Positions 33,525 through 41,932 of a DNA stretch of 64,000 bases are shown piece after piece. The position numbers were made by a program, and so were the translations under genes. The stretch comes from Cognataquiflexum rubidum (GTDB taxonomy: Bacteria > Bacteroidota > Bacteroidia > Cytophagales > Cyclobacteriaceae): NCBI RefSeq assembly GCF_022538115.1, contig NZ_JAKZAL010000013.1, positions 62,001 through 126,000 on the forward strand, written 5' to 3'. A model generated the notes under the pieces. It was given only the letters and a program-made list of their open reading frames with translations, had not been told where the DNA came from and made no database searches. The number at the start of each line of letters is the position of its first letter. Position 1 is the first letter of the stretch.

Positions 33525-34553
33525 ATGTCAGATAAAAGAACAGAAATAGGTGAAATAGGGGAGTTTGGTCTAATTGAACACCTTAGAGAAAGTATTATAA
33601 TCAAAAACAGTTCTACTTCATTCGGTATCGGAGATGATGCGGCGGTCCTAGATGCGGGAGATCATGTAAAGGTAGTCACTACAGATTTACTCTTGGAAGG
33701 GGTACATTTTGATCTTTCTTATGCACCATTGCCGCATTTGGGATTTAAGGCTGTGGCAGTGAATGTCTCCGATGTGGCGGCCATGAATGCCATTCCCAAA
33801 CAGATTACAGTAAGCATCGCTTTGTCAAACAGGTTTTCGGTAGAAGCTGTAGATGCATTGTATTCGGGAATCAACGCCGCAGCGGAACATTACGGAGTAG
33901 ATGTAATAGGCGGGGATACCACGGCTTCACGGTCAGGTTTGGTCATATCCATTACAGCCATCGGAGAAGCAAAAAAAGAACAACTCAGCTTCAGGTCAGG
34001 TGCCAAAGTCAATGACATTGTCTGCGTGACAGGCGATTTGGGAGGCGCTTTGGTAGGATTGCAGATATTGGAAAGGGAAAAGCAAGTCTATCTTGCCAAT
34101 CCGGAAATGACTCCTGAATTGGACGGTTTCCAATATGTGACAGGCCGTCAGCTTCGTCCCGAGGCAAGGATGGACATCATCCATGAAATGCGGGAAATGG
34201 AAGTTGTCCCGACAAGTATGATAGATGTTTCTGATGGTTTGGCTTCGGAGCTTTTTCATATCTGCAAAGCTTCAGGAGTGGGAGTGACGATCTATGAAGA
34301 CAAACTGCCGATTGACAAACAGACTTTTGATACCGCTGTAGAACTGAATCTCGATCCGATTACCTGTGTGTTGAATGGGGGGGAGGATTATGAATTGCTC
34401 TTTACGATTGACCAAAAAGATTTTTCCAAATTAGAGAAACACCCCGATATCCATTTTATAGGTCATGTGACCAAAGCTGAGGATGGCAAACTGATGGTAA
34501 CCAAAAGTGGAACAGTAGTTTCTTTGAAGGCACAGGGCTGGAAGCATTTTTAG
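33525..34553 (+). CDS. thiL: Thiamine-monophosphate kinase
   Basis: Phosphorylates thiamine monophosphate to the active diphosphate. The 342-residue protein has GIGDDAAVLD, TDLLLEGVHFD, AVNVSDVAAMNA, VDVIGGDTTAS, VCVTGDLGGA and MIDVSDGLASEL, the ATP/Mg-binding segments of the ThiL/PurM fold. The ATG at 33525 is used; a TTG ten codons upstream lacks family sequence. No other thiamine genes are in the window. Confidence 0.95.
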   Translation: MSDKRTEIGEIGEFGLIEHLRESIIIKNSSTSFGIGDDAAVLDAGDHVKVVTTDLLLEGVHFDLSYAPLPHLGFKAVAVNVSDVAAMNAIPKQITVSIALSNRFSVEAVDALYSGINAAAEHYGVDVIGGDTTASRSGLVISITAIGEAKKEQLSFRSGAKVNDIVCVTGDLGGALVGLQILEREKQVYLANPEMTPELDGFQYVTGRQLRPEARMDIIHEMREMEVVPTSMIDVSDGLASELFHICKASGVGVTIYEDKLPIDKQTFDTAVELNLDPITCVLNGGEDYELLFTIDQKDFSKLEKHPDIHFIGHVTKAEDGKLMVTKSGTVVSLKAQGWKHF

Positions 34554-34712
34554 TCACAATCTTTTTATTATTTATCATTATGCTCTTCAGGGTTTTAATT
34601 CTGGAGAGTTTATTCTTGTAGTGTTTTTAGTTTAATTAAAATTGGACTATCTTACTTTTCAGATATTTTTATTGATTGATTAATTTGCAACCAAAAAACA
34701 GTTACATTTATA

Positions 34713-34970
34713 ATGTCAAGATTGGATAAGTTAAAAGAGAGACTGCTTTCACGTCCAAAGGATTTTACATTTGATGAAATGGTGAGTCTTTTGAATAAAC
34801 TAGGATACCAAGAAAGAAAGCTCGGTAAAACATCTGGATCAAGAATGGCTTTTTTTAGACTAGAAAGTCAATCGATAATTCGTATTCACAAGCCTCATCC
34901 GGGAAATATTATAAAATTATACGTAATTGACATGTTGATTGAGGTTCTAAGAAAAGAGTATTTATTATGA
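34713..34970 (+). CDS. hicA: HicA-family toxin (variant active site)
   Basis: An 85-residue double-stranded-RNA-binding-like protein of the YcfA/HicA family, first gene of a toxin-antitoxin pair. It has TFDEMVSLLNKLGY followed by TSGSRMAFFR and RIHKPHPGN. In classical HicA the catalytic His follows G-S (GSHH); here Arg replaces it, and histidines are found only later (His59, His62). This variant is common in annotated HicA proteins, but its RNase activity is uncertain. Its stop overlaps the HicB start by four bases. Confidence 0.85.
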   Translation: MSRLDKLKERLLSRPKDFTFDEMVSLLNKLGYQERKLGKTSGSRMAFFRLESQSIIRIHKPHPGNIIKLYVIDMLIEVLRKEYLL

Positions 34971-35323
34971 AAAATATCCTGAAACATGAAGGTTTTATTG
35001 GTTCAGTTTCCTTCAGTGCTGAAGATGAGGTGTTTTATGGTAGGCTTGAAGGGATTGATGATTTGGTGACATTTGAGGGTTCTACAGTGGAAGAACTAAA
35101 AGCAGCATTCAAAGAAGCTGTTGAAGATTATTTGGTAATTTGTAATGAGGTTGGAAAATCACCTTTCAAATCTTTCAAGGGAAGTTTCAATGTTAGGGTT
35201 CAGCCAAAAATCCACCAAAAGGCTTTTTTAAAGGCAACAGAAATGGGTGTGTCTTTGAATCAGTTGGTTGAAAAAGCATTGGATTCTTTTTTGGTAAATT
35301 TGGAAGAAATCGACAAGCAATAA
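34967..35323 (+). CDS. hicB: HicB-family antitoxin
   Basis: A 118-residue antitoxin. The N-terminal half (about 5-60: GFIGSVSFSAEDEVFYGRLEGIDDLVTFEGSTVEELKAAF, in short pieces) is the degraded RNase-H-like HicB fold. The C-terminal part (about 75-112: FNVRVQPKIHQKAFLKA, MGVSLNQLVEKAL) is a ribbon-helix-helix DNA-binding domain for autoregulation. It is coupled to the toxin by ATGA overlap. Its stop codon TAA overlaps an ATG of a broken small ORF downstream. Confidence 0.9.
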   Translation: MKNILKHEGFIGSVSFSAEDEVFYGRLEGIDDLVTFEGSTVEELKAAFKEAVEDYLVICNEVGKSPFKSFKGSFNVRVQPKIHQKAFLKATEMGVSLNQLVEKALDSFLVNLEEIDKQ

Positions 35324-35577
35324 TGAAATTTTTTGAAGATTTAGGTTTCTTTTTGTTTTAAATATTGTTTGTTCTTATTGGGATTTACATGTCAATAAAA
35401 AATATTGCAATTATCGGAACAAAAAGAAATTTAGAATTAAATGTTGTTGGAGGACCCATGATTATTTTTATGGGACTGATTTTTCTATATGCTTCCTATC
35501 ACAGGCTTTCTCCATTTAGTAAGTTGCGAAGTTTTTTTGAGGACAATAGTTTTTTCAAAAGAAAGCGACAAAAATAG
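35323..35577 (+). pseudogene. Small two-helix membrane ORF broken by an in-frame TAA
   Basis: An ATG at 35323 overlaps the hicB stop (TAATG). Its frame reads MKFFEDLGFFLF, then TAA at 35359-35361, then continues open to 35577 as ILFVLIGIYMSIKNIAIIG and on to a basic end (KRKRQK). The continuation holds two hydrophobic segments that need the upstream part for a complete first helix. Translation could restart at TTG 35365, giving 70 residues, but the simplest view is a recent nonsense change (for example CAA to TAA). I do not recognise a family. Confidence 0.55.
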
Positions 35578-35603
35578 GATCAATCAATAAAGAATTTCGA
35601 CAC

Positions 35604-36683
35604 TTAATCCTTCGGCGGCTTTCGATGCCAATAAGAAGCCAATATTGATCCGGTGATATTCATAAATGGTCCAAAGACAGCAGAAGCAAGACCCACCGTA
35701 GCAATTTTGCCCATTTCTTTGGCTATTCCTGATGCCAAACCTGCATTTTGCATTCCCACCTCCAATGCCAAAGTTCGGCAGTCTCGTTCATTCATCCTGA
35801 ATAATTTGGCTGCCCAATAACCTAAAGTGTAACCTGCCAGGTTGTGAAAAACCACCAATAGAATCAAAATCGGACCGATATTTAATAAGCTATCCCGTCC
35901 TGCAGCAGTGATGATGGTAATGATCAAAGCAATCCCGATCATGGAAACCAACGGCATCGCCGCGTCAAGCCACTTTACTTTTCCACTTAGGAATTTATTG
36001 AAAATCAATCCTGCGCCAATTGGAATAATCACAATTTTGATGATATCCCAAACCATTTTCCATACATCCACTTCCACAAATTCTCCCGCTAACCATCCCA
36101 TCAAGACAGGAGTTACAAATGGGGCAAGCATTGTCGTAAATGCAGTAATTGTAATCGATAAAGCAAGGTTAGCTTTGGCCAAAAAGCTCATCACGTTGGA
36201 TGCCATCCCGCTCGGAGAGCATCCGATTAAGATAATTCCAGCTGCGATTTCCGGTGGAAAACCGCTTAGTTTTGCCAAGGTATAACCTATAAATGGCATG
36301 ATGGTAAACTGAAGCATAATCCCGATAATTACTCCCTTGGGCATTTTGACCACACCTGCAAAATCTCCCAAACTCATTGATGTTCCCATGCCGAACATGA
36401 TGATCTGCAGAAGAGGAACAATCAGTCCACTCAATTTGTAATCTCCAACCTGAACAAATGTAACCGGGTAAAACATAGCTGCAGTCACGCAGGCAAAAAT
36501 CATTACTGTGTACGTAAAGCCTTTAAGCTTGTCATATCCTCTAAACATGATACCAAGAGCAATCAAAAAAAGAATCCAATAGGGTCCCGAGTGTTCCAAT
36601 CCCTTGAAAAGAGTAATCCCAAGTGATGTAAGGAGCAAAATGACTGAAAGAATTGTGGCGATTTTGATTACGGGATTTTTCAA
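35604..36683 (-). CDS. Bile acid:sodium symporter (BASS)-family transporter
   Basis: A 359-residue inner-membrane protein with about ten hydrophobic helices in the BASS pattern: FGMGTSMSLGDF after helix 3, GCSPSGMASNVMSFLAKANLALSI (in pieces, the first crossover motif) and EVGMQNAGLASGIA (second). The family carries bile acids, pyruvate, keto acids and other organic anions with sodium. A TTG start (36683) is needed: an in-frame TGA lies three codons upstream and the next Met is deep in the second helix. It is the last gene of the sugar-acid locus, after a terminator-like hairpin, and may import the pathway's small product; substrate is inferred. Confidence 0.85.
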   Translation of the reverse strand: MKNPVIKIATILSVILLLTSLGITLFKGLEHSGPYWILFLIALGIMFRGYDKLKGFTYTVMIFACVTAAMFYPVTFVQVGDYKLSGLIVPLLQIIMFGMGTSMSLGDFAGVVKMPKGVIIGIMLQFTIMPFIGYTLAKLSGFPPEIAAGIILIGCSPSGMASNVMSFLAKANLALSITITAFTTMLAPFVTPVLMGWLAGEFVEVDVWKMVWDIIKIVIIPIGAGLIFNKFLSGKVKWLDAAMPLVSMIGIALIITIITAAGRDSLLNIGPILILLVVFHNLAGYTLGYWAAKLFRMNERDCRTLALEVGMQNAGLASGIAKEMGKIATVGLASAVFGPFMNITGSILASYWHRKPPKD

Positions 36684-36725
36684 AGGATATCAAGGTTGTT
36701 TTTGGTACACTATTATAGCAAAAAT

Positions 36726-36759
36726 ATCCGAAAACCGGGATTGCTCCCAGCTTTCGGAT
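36726..36759 (-). terminator. Terminator-like hairpin between the third enolase-family gene and the BASS gene
   Basis: Outer stem ATCCGAAA / TTTCGGAT with inner TGGGA/TCCCG pairs, followed on the minus strand by ATTTTTG. It probably lowers read-through into the transporter gene. Confidence 0.65.
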
Positions 36760-36781
36760 GGCACTAACACAATCAATCTAC

Positions 36782-38266
36782 TTAGCTCCAAGTTCTGTCG
36801 TGGGACCTCTTCTCATCCCATTCCGTGGTAGGTGCAAAGTAGGACGAATCTGATTTATGAAGATGTTGTTTGACAACTTCGTCGTTCAATTCAATTCCTA
36901 ATCCAGGGGCAGTCAGAGAAACAGGGGCATATCCTTTGACAATCATTTTACCTCCATCTGTGGTTTTGACCATATCTTCCCACCAAGGAAGATCCACAGA
37001 ATGATGTTCCAATGAAAGGAAATTCTGGGTTGCTGCAGCGCAATGAACGTTTGCCATAAAGGAAACCGGTGTACCTGCTTGGTGCATCGCCATAGCGATT
37101 CCAAACTCTTCTGCATAATCGCCGACCCTTTTTGTTTCTAACAAACCGCCCGACGAAGCAAGGTCCGGATGGACGATATCTACTGCATGGTTATGGATGA
37201 GGTCTTTGAAGTTTTCCAATAGGAAAATATCCTCTCCGGTAGTTGTTGGAGTTTCCAAAGCATCTGTGATCGTTTTATGCTGCTCGGTCCATTGCCAAGG
37301 CACCATGTCTTCCAACCAAGCCAAATTATATTTTTCCAATACTTTACCGAGTTTGATACAGTTGTTGACATCAATATGTCCATAGTGATCAGTCGAAATC
37401 GGAATTTCATAACCAACCATTTCTCTGACATTATGTACTATTTTAGCTAATTCATCCAAACCTTTTTCTGTGATCTGAACTCCTGTAAAGGCGTGTTTTG
37501 TATTTGCATAAGACATATAACCGCCTTGCCACTGACTTGAATTTTGGTTCATTATCGAAGTGTTGTTCAGCGTGCCGGGGATGTTTTTGACCTGATTGAT
37601 GGATACGTCCATTTTAAGCCAAGAATATCCTTGAACCTCAGTACGGTATTTGATTTTCTCTTTTTGGTCTTCGGGGGTTTCTCCGGTAGGGGTATCTGCG
37701 TAAAGCCTGACGCTATCTCTATATCTTCCTCCCAATAATTGCCATGCAGGTACATTGTAGGCTTTTCCACAAAGATCCCATAATGCCATTTCCACAGCAC
37801 AGACACCACCAGCCTGACGGGCTTGTCCGCCAAACTGCTTGATGATTTTGAAAATCTTCTCCACATTACATGGGTTTTCGCCAAGTATCCTACTCTTGAG
37901 CATCAATGCGTAGCGCGGGTCGGCACCATCTCTTACCTCTCCTAGACCGTAGATACCTTGGTTGGTGTCTATTCTGATTATCGCAGTCCGACCCAAAACA
38001 GTAGTAACACAATACCTAAGATCTGTAATTTTTAAATCTGAAGGAGCAGAGGCTTTTTGGACTTTGGAAGTGGTTTGGGCCATGCTGTCTTCAAAACTCA
38101 ATCCCATCAATGCTGTCAGTGACATTCCACCCAATGCGGTTTTTTTCAAAAAATCTCTTCTATTCGCTTTGGTGTCGATATGGTCGATTTCAGCCTGTCT
38201 TTGTACGGCATATTGCCGCTCTTTTTCCTTTTGATCCGAAATGATGCTTTTTAAGGTGTTTTTCAT
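36782..38266 (-). CDS. Tat-exported enolase-superfamily (mandelate racemase/MLE) enzyme, divergent
   Basis: A 494-residue enolase-superfamily protein. A twin-arginine signal (RRDFLKKTALGG, residues about 36-47) lies after an unusually long charged leader. Catalytic-barrel motifs: YSWLKMDVSI (Lys), STDHYGHID (metal Asp and His), WLEDMVPW (Glu), TTTGEDIF (Glu), DIVHPDLASSGG and MAMHQAGTPV (His). The D-H-Y-G-H spacing and an extra loop (about 205-250) set it apart from the two neighbouring paralogues and hint at a mannonate/gluconate-dehydratase-like acid-sugar dehydratase. Substrate not readable. It lies 50 bases after an exported RraA-type gene. Confidence 0.88.
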   Translation of the reverse strand: MKNTLKSIISDQKEKERQYAVQRQAEIDHIDTKANRRDFLKKTALGGMSLTALMGLSFEDSMAQTTSKVQKASAPSDLKITDLRYCVTTVLGRTAIIRIDTNQGIYGLGEVRDGADPRYALMLKSRILGENPCNVEKIFKIIKQFGGQARQAGGVCAVEMALWDLCGKAYNVPAWQLLGGRYRDSVRLYADTPTGETPEDQKEKIKYRTEVQGYSWLKMDVSINQVKNIPGTLNNTSIMNQNSSQWQGGYMSYANTKHAFTGVQITEKGLDELAKIVHNVREMVGYEIPISTDHYGHIDVNNCIKLGKVLEKYNLAWLEDMVPWQWTEQHKTITDALETPTTTGEDIFLLENFKDLIHNHAVDIVHPDLASSGGLLETKRVGDYAEEFGIAMAMHQAGTPVSFMANVHCAAATQNFLSLEHHSVDLPWWEDMVKTTDGGKMIVKGYAPVSLTAPGLGIELNDEVVKQHLHKSDSSYFAPTTEWDEKRSHDRTWS

Positions 38267-38315
38267 CTTTATTTTGGTTTATTGTTGAAAGTTTATTTGG
38301 GAGAAATGAAGAAAA

Positions 38316-39272
38316 TCAATAATTACGCTCCTTGAGGTAGTTGTCCAATTCTTGCTTTGACATCGGTAGTTTTCCAGGATAGTTATTTAACCAATCGAGA
38401 AAATCTTTTTTAATCGCTTCTGTCCATTCACTGTCTATTTCACCGGCGAGGTATTTTCCTTCGCGAAGTCTTAGATGTCCAAATTCATCTCTCAATCCGG
38501 TCACTTCAGACGTAAGTACCAAGTCCTCTACCAAATGCGCAGGGATGAATATTACGCCATATTTTTTTGCTAAAACGACGTCTCCGGGAAGTACGGTAGC
38601 CCTTCCAACCCTGATTGGGGCGTTGATGGAGGTAAGCATCATCTGATTGATGAAAGAAGGATCTTGGCCTTTGTGCCAGGCGTTGAATCCTTTGATTTCA
38701 GATAGGCCTTCTTGGTCCCTTACAGATCCGTAAAAAATCACACCACGTTTGGATTTGGCATAAATGGAATTGCCAAGATTATCCCCGATCAGGGTTCCGT
38801 CAGCGATTTTGCCGTATCCGTCGGCCACGTAGACATCGCCGTTTGTCAGGATATCAATTGGCCATGAATTGGTGCCTCCTTTTGGGGAACGCCCTTCTTT
38901 GTTGACCCCTTGTTCTTTTACCTGATTTTGAAGATCCGGTCTTAGAGGCATGTATTGTGCAGTCACAACCCGGCCTGTCATGGCTTCATCCTCTAGGATA
39001 ATCTGCCAATTGCCCTCATATTGGTTCTGATAGCCTTTGTTTCGTAACACTCCCCAAGCTTCTTCTATAGATATGTTTTTCAACCTTTCCAATATTTGGT
39101 CAGAAACTTTTGGCCTTCCGTCGGGAAACCTTTCGCCTTTCCATTCCGAAGTCAGCGCTTTGATATAGTCGGGGGACGAACCCACATTCTGTGCTTCGGC
39201 AAATCCTGCGGTCATCATCAAGGCTGTAACCAAGATTATTTTCGAAAATCTGTTTTTATGATTCATGGTCAT
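38316..39272 (-). CDS. Exported RraA-family (class II pyruvate aldolase-type) protein, copy 1
   Basis: A 318-residue protein with a Sec signal (hydrophobic about 11-25, AEA/Q cut), then an N-terminal EWKGERFPDGRPKVSD region shared with its paralogue, then the RraA/HMG-aldolase core: GDVYVADGYG, GDNLGNSIYAKSKRG and the substrate/metal motif GSVRDQEG (Arg-Asp). Cytoplasmic relatives cleave 4-hydroxy-4-methyl-2-oxoglutarate and similar 2-keto acids, or act as RNase E inhibitors. An exported form cannot bind RNase E, so aldolase or lyase activity is more likely. It follows an enolase-superfamily dehydratase gene by 16 bases. Confidence 0.88.
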   Translation of the reverse strand: MTMNHKNRFSKIILVTALMMTAGFAEAQNVGSSPDYIKALTSEWKGERFPDGRPKVSDQILERLKNISIEEAWGVLRNKGYQNQYEGNWQIILEDEAMTGRVVTAQYMPLRPDLQNQVKEQGVNKEGRSPKGGTNSWPIDILTNGDVYVADGYGKIADGTLIGDNLGNSIYAKSKRGVIFYGSVRDQEGLSEIKGFNAWHKGQDPSFINQMMLTSINAPIRVGRATVLPGDVVLAKKYGVIFIPAHLVEDLVLTSEVTGLRDEFGHLRLREGKYLAGEIDSEWTEAIKKDFLDWLNNYPGKLPMSKQELDNYLKERNY

Positions 39273-39288
39273 TTGGTTTTTGTAAATT

Positions 39289-40569
39289 CTATTCGAAAAA
39301 CGGTAAATCCTTTACCGCATGCTTTTTCATTCCTTCTTCATTGATTTCCACCCCAATTCCCGGTTTTTCAGAAAGTGTGATGAATCCGTTTTCTGTTCTT
39401 GGACCATCATAGGTCACAATATCCTTCCAAAGCTGATCCGTATCCATGTAAATCTGCCATTCCATGATCATGAAATTGGGAACAGAAGCGCAAACATGAC
39501 AACTCGCCATTGCTCCAAGAAATGAGGCTACCATGTGAGGTGCAAAAGGAACATAATACAGGTTTGCAAGATTTGCAATGCGCTGAGCTTCACCCAATCC
39601 TCCTGCTTTTTGGATATCAGGCATGATAATGTCTATGGCTGATTCTGAAAGCAATCTTGTAAATCCATATGCTAAATAGATGTTTTCCCCGGTGCAAATG
39701 GGAGTGGAGGTCTGTGTAGTTATCGATTTGTAGACCTCAGGATTGTCTGCCGGTATCGGCTCCTCCAAAAACATTAGATTCAAGTCTTCATACATTTTGG
39801 CCATTTTGAGACCGGTGACGGCATCATATCTTCCGTGCATGTCGACACAGATATCAATGTTGGGACCGACTTCTTGGCGTACTGCCGCGATGGCATTGTA
39901 CATTCTTTCTATTTCCATTGGATTGGCAGTCCAATTGAACCGATCATATTTATTGGGATCCCTAGCGTCATCCACGTCAAATTTTACCGCATTATAGCCC
40001 CTGTCCACAGCGCCTCTTGCCGCTTTTGCATAATCTTGCGGGGAAGGGTTGGTAGAGGTGTATAAAGCCGTATCACAATAAACCCGGATTTTATCTCTGA
40101 ATTTTCCTCCCAATAATTGGTAAACAGGAACTCCAAACACCTTTCCGGTTAAGTCCCAAAGTGCAGTTTCGATGGCGGTCATGACGGCCACAAAAACCCC
40201 TGATTGTGCCCCTCCAAAAAAAGCTCCTTTTCTCAATTGTTCGGCGATCCGGTTGGGATTGAGGGGGCTTTGTCCCTTGATTTGGTTTCCCATTCTTTTG
40301 ACCAAATGGTAAGTCCCATGGATGGCATCAACTGCCTCTCCGCATCCCCAAACATCCTGATTTGTATAGATTTTTACATAAAGTGCTCCACGGACATAAG
40401 CACATTTTACATCGGTGATTTTGAGGTCAGAAGGATTGGAAAAAGGGGACTGTCTGTCCACAGCAGCATTCAGTCCTTGTCCAAATGTTGACAAAAGTGC
40501 ACCACCCGTAAGGCCTGCCACCAATCCTTTTTGAATAAATGACCTTCTGCTGTCTTTGCTGTTTTTCAT
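39289..40569 (-). CDS. Tat-exported enolase-superfamily sugar-acid dehydratase, copy B
   Basis: A 426-residue mandelate-racemase-group protein with a twin-arginine signal (RRSFIQKGLVAG). Active-site motifs: NAVKFDVDD (Lys), CVDMHGRYD (metal Asp plus His two residues on), FLEEPIP (Glu), CTGENIYL (Glu), IMPDIQKAGG and FAPHMVAS (general-base His). The DxHGR and PH motifs match the galactonate-dehydratase (DgoD-like) subgroup, which turns aldonates into 2-keto-3-deoxy acids. Its closest relative here is the adjacent copy A (53-base gap). Substrate is inferred to be an aldonic or uronic acid. Confidence 0.9.
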   Translation of the reverse strand: MKNSKDSRRSFIQKGLVAGLTGGALLSTFGQGLNAAVDRQSPFSNPSDLKITDVKCAYVRGALYVKIYTNQDVWGCGEAVDAIHGTYHLVKRMGNQIKGQSPLNPNRIAEQLRKGAFFGGAQSGVFVAVMTAIETALWDLTGKVFGVPVYQLLGGKFRDKIRVYCDTALYTSTNPSPQDYAKAARGAVDRGYNAVKFDVDDARDPNKYDRFNWTANPMEIERMYNAIAAVRQEVGPNIDICVDMHGRYDAVTGLKMAKMYEDLNLMFLEEPIPADNPEVYKSITTQTSTPICTGENIYLAYGFTRLLSESAIDIIMPDIQKAGGLGEAQRIANLANLYYVPFAPHMVASFLGAMASCHVCASVPNFMIMEWQIYMDTDQLWKDIVTYDGPRTENGFITLSEKPGIGVEINEEGMKKHAVKDLPFFE

Positions 40570-40621
40570 ATGCTAGGTTATATTGAGATTAAATTTTTAT
40601 AAATGTCAAGGAGAATTTTAA

Positions 40622-41908
40622 TCAAAAGAAAGGGGCATCTGCTACCGCATATTTCCTGATGGCTTCTTCATTGGGTGTGACGCCCACACCTGGCCGGTCT
40701 GTGAGATGGATATATCCTTCTTTAATCAATGGTGCTTCAAGGATCAGTTCATCCCATTGTTTCCATTTGGAGAACCAATGCCATTCTAAACAAAGAAAAT
40801 TGGAAATGGAAGCACAACAATGACAAGCGGCCATAGCACCAAAAGGAGAGGCCACCATGTGGGGAGCAACGGGCACGTAGTATAAGTTGGCAAGGTTTGC
40901 AATCCGCTGACCTTCACCTAGGCCACCGCATTTGTGCAGGTCGGGCATGACGATGTCGGCCGCCTGTTTTTCAAGTATTTTTCTGAAGTCATGGGCCAGA
41001 TATTGGTTTTCTCCGGTACAGATTGGAGTGGTTGTCTGACTCGTGATTTCTCGTAGACTGTCGAGATTTTCGGCAGGAACAGGTTCTTCTAAAAACATGA
41101 GTTTGAATTGCTCCATTTCTTTGGCAATCTGGATTCCCGAAGGCAAGTCATACCTGCCATGGGCATCGAGGCAGAGGTCCATATTCATACCAATGGCTTC
41201 CCTGACGGCGGTAATCTGCTTCACCATCCGGTCAATTTCCCCATTGGAAGCAGTCCTGTTGAATTCATCCTGTTTTGAAGGGTCACCTGCCCAATCAAGA
41301 TCAAACTTGATTGCAGAGAAACCGGCATTTTTCACTTCCATAGCGCCTGCAGCCATGTCTTCCGGACTTTCGGAGCTGCTTGCACCATCACAATACAAGC
41401 GAATCTTGTCCCTGAACTTTCCACCCATCAGACGATAAACAGGCTGGTTCATGGCCTTCCCGGCCAAATCCCACAAGGCAATCTCAATTCCGGTAAGAAC
41501 TGCTACATACATGCCGCCCTGAGCTCCACCAAAATGTCCTCTTCTCAGAATCTGTTCTACGATCTTATTGATATCCAAAGGATTTTGGCCAATCAAAAAT
41601 TGGGTCATATTGTCCCAACCTTCAGTCCCCGTCGCTACGCCATACGTCCCTCTGACGGCATCCATTGCTTCTCCATATCCGGTAATACCCTGATTGGTTG
41701 TCAGTTTGACAAACATATGGGTTCCATGACCTTTCATGAAGGCTGTTTTGATTCCGGTGATTTTAAGGTCGGAGGGATTGGAATATTTTGGACCTCTGTC
41801 CACAGCTGCAATCAATTCCGAGCCAAAACCCGGAATAAGGGCTGAAGTAGCAACTCCTGCCATGAGGCTTTTATGGATAAATGAACGTCTGTTGTTATCG
41901 GTTTTCAT
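40622..41908 (-). CDS. Tat-exported enolase-superfamily sugar-acid dehydratase, copy A
   Basis: A 428-residue paralogue of copy B with a twin-arginine signal (RRSFIHKSLMAG). Motifs in order: SAIKFDLDWAG (Lys), CLDAHGRYD (Asp, His), FLEEPVP (Glu), CTGENQYL (Glu), IVMPDLHKCGG and VAPHMVAS (His). The active-site set is complete, so it is expected to be an active DgoD-like dehydratase. Differences from copy B around the capping domain (TEGWDNMTQFLIGQNPLD, shortened here) suggest a related but distinct substrate. It is 24 bases downstream of exported RraA-type copy 2. Confidence 0.9.
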   Translation of the reverse strand: MKTDNNRRSFIHKSLMAGVATSALIPGFGSELIAAVDRGPKYSNPSDLKITGIKTAFMKGHGTHMFVKLTTNQGITGYGEAMDAVRGTYGVATGTEGWDNMTQFLIGQNPLDINKIVEQILRRGHFGGAQGGMYVAVLTGIEIALWDLAGKAMNQPVYRLMGGKFRDKIRLYCDGASSSESPEDMAAGAMEVKNAGFSAIKFDLDWAGDPSKQDEFNRTASNGEIDRMVKQITAVREAIGMNMDLCLDAHGRYDLPSGIQIAKEMEQFKLMFLEEPVPAENLDSLREITSQTTTPICTGENQYLAHDFRKILEKQAADIVMPDLHKCGGLGEGQRIANLANLYYVPVAPHMVASPFGAMAACHCCASISNFLCLEWHWFSKWKQWDELILEAPLIKEGYIHLTDRPGVGVTPNEEAIRKYAVADAPFF

Positions 41909-41932
41909 GCGGAGAGATTTTGGGTTAATGCT

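Noticed and set aside
34703-34710. TACATTTA as a -7 box for hicA
   Set aside because: It lies two bases before the ATG and would need an initiation point inside the gene; spacing to any TTTG is also poor.
36683-36781. ATG start for the BASS transporter upstream of the TTG
   Set aside because: An in-frame TGA lies three codons before the TTG, so no upstream start is possible.
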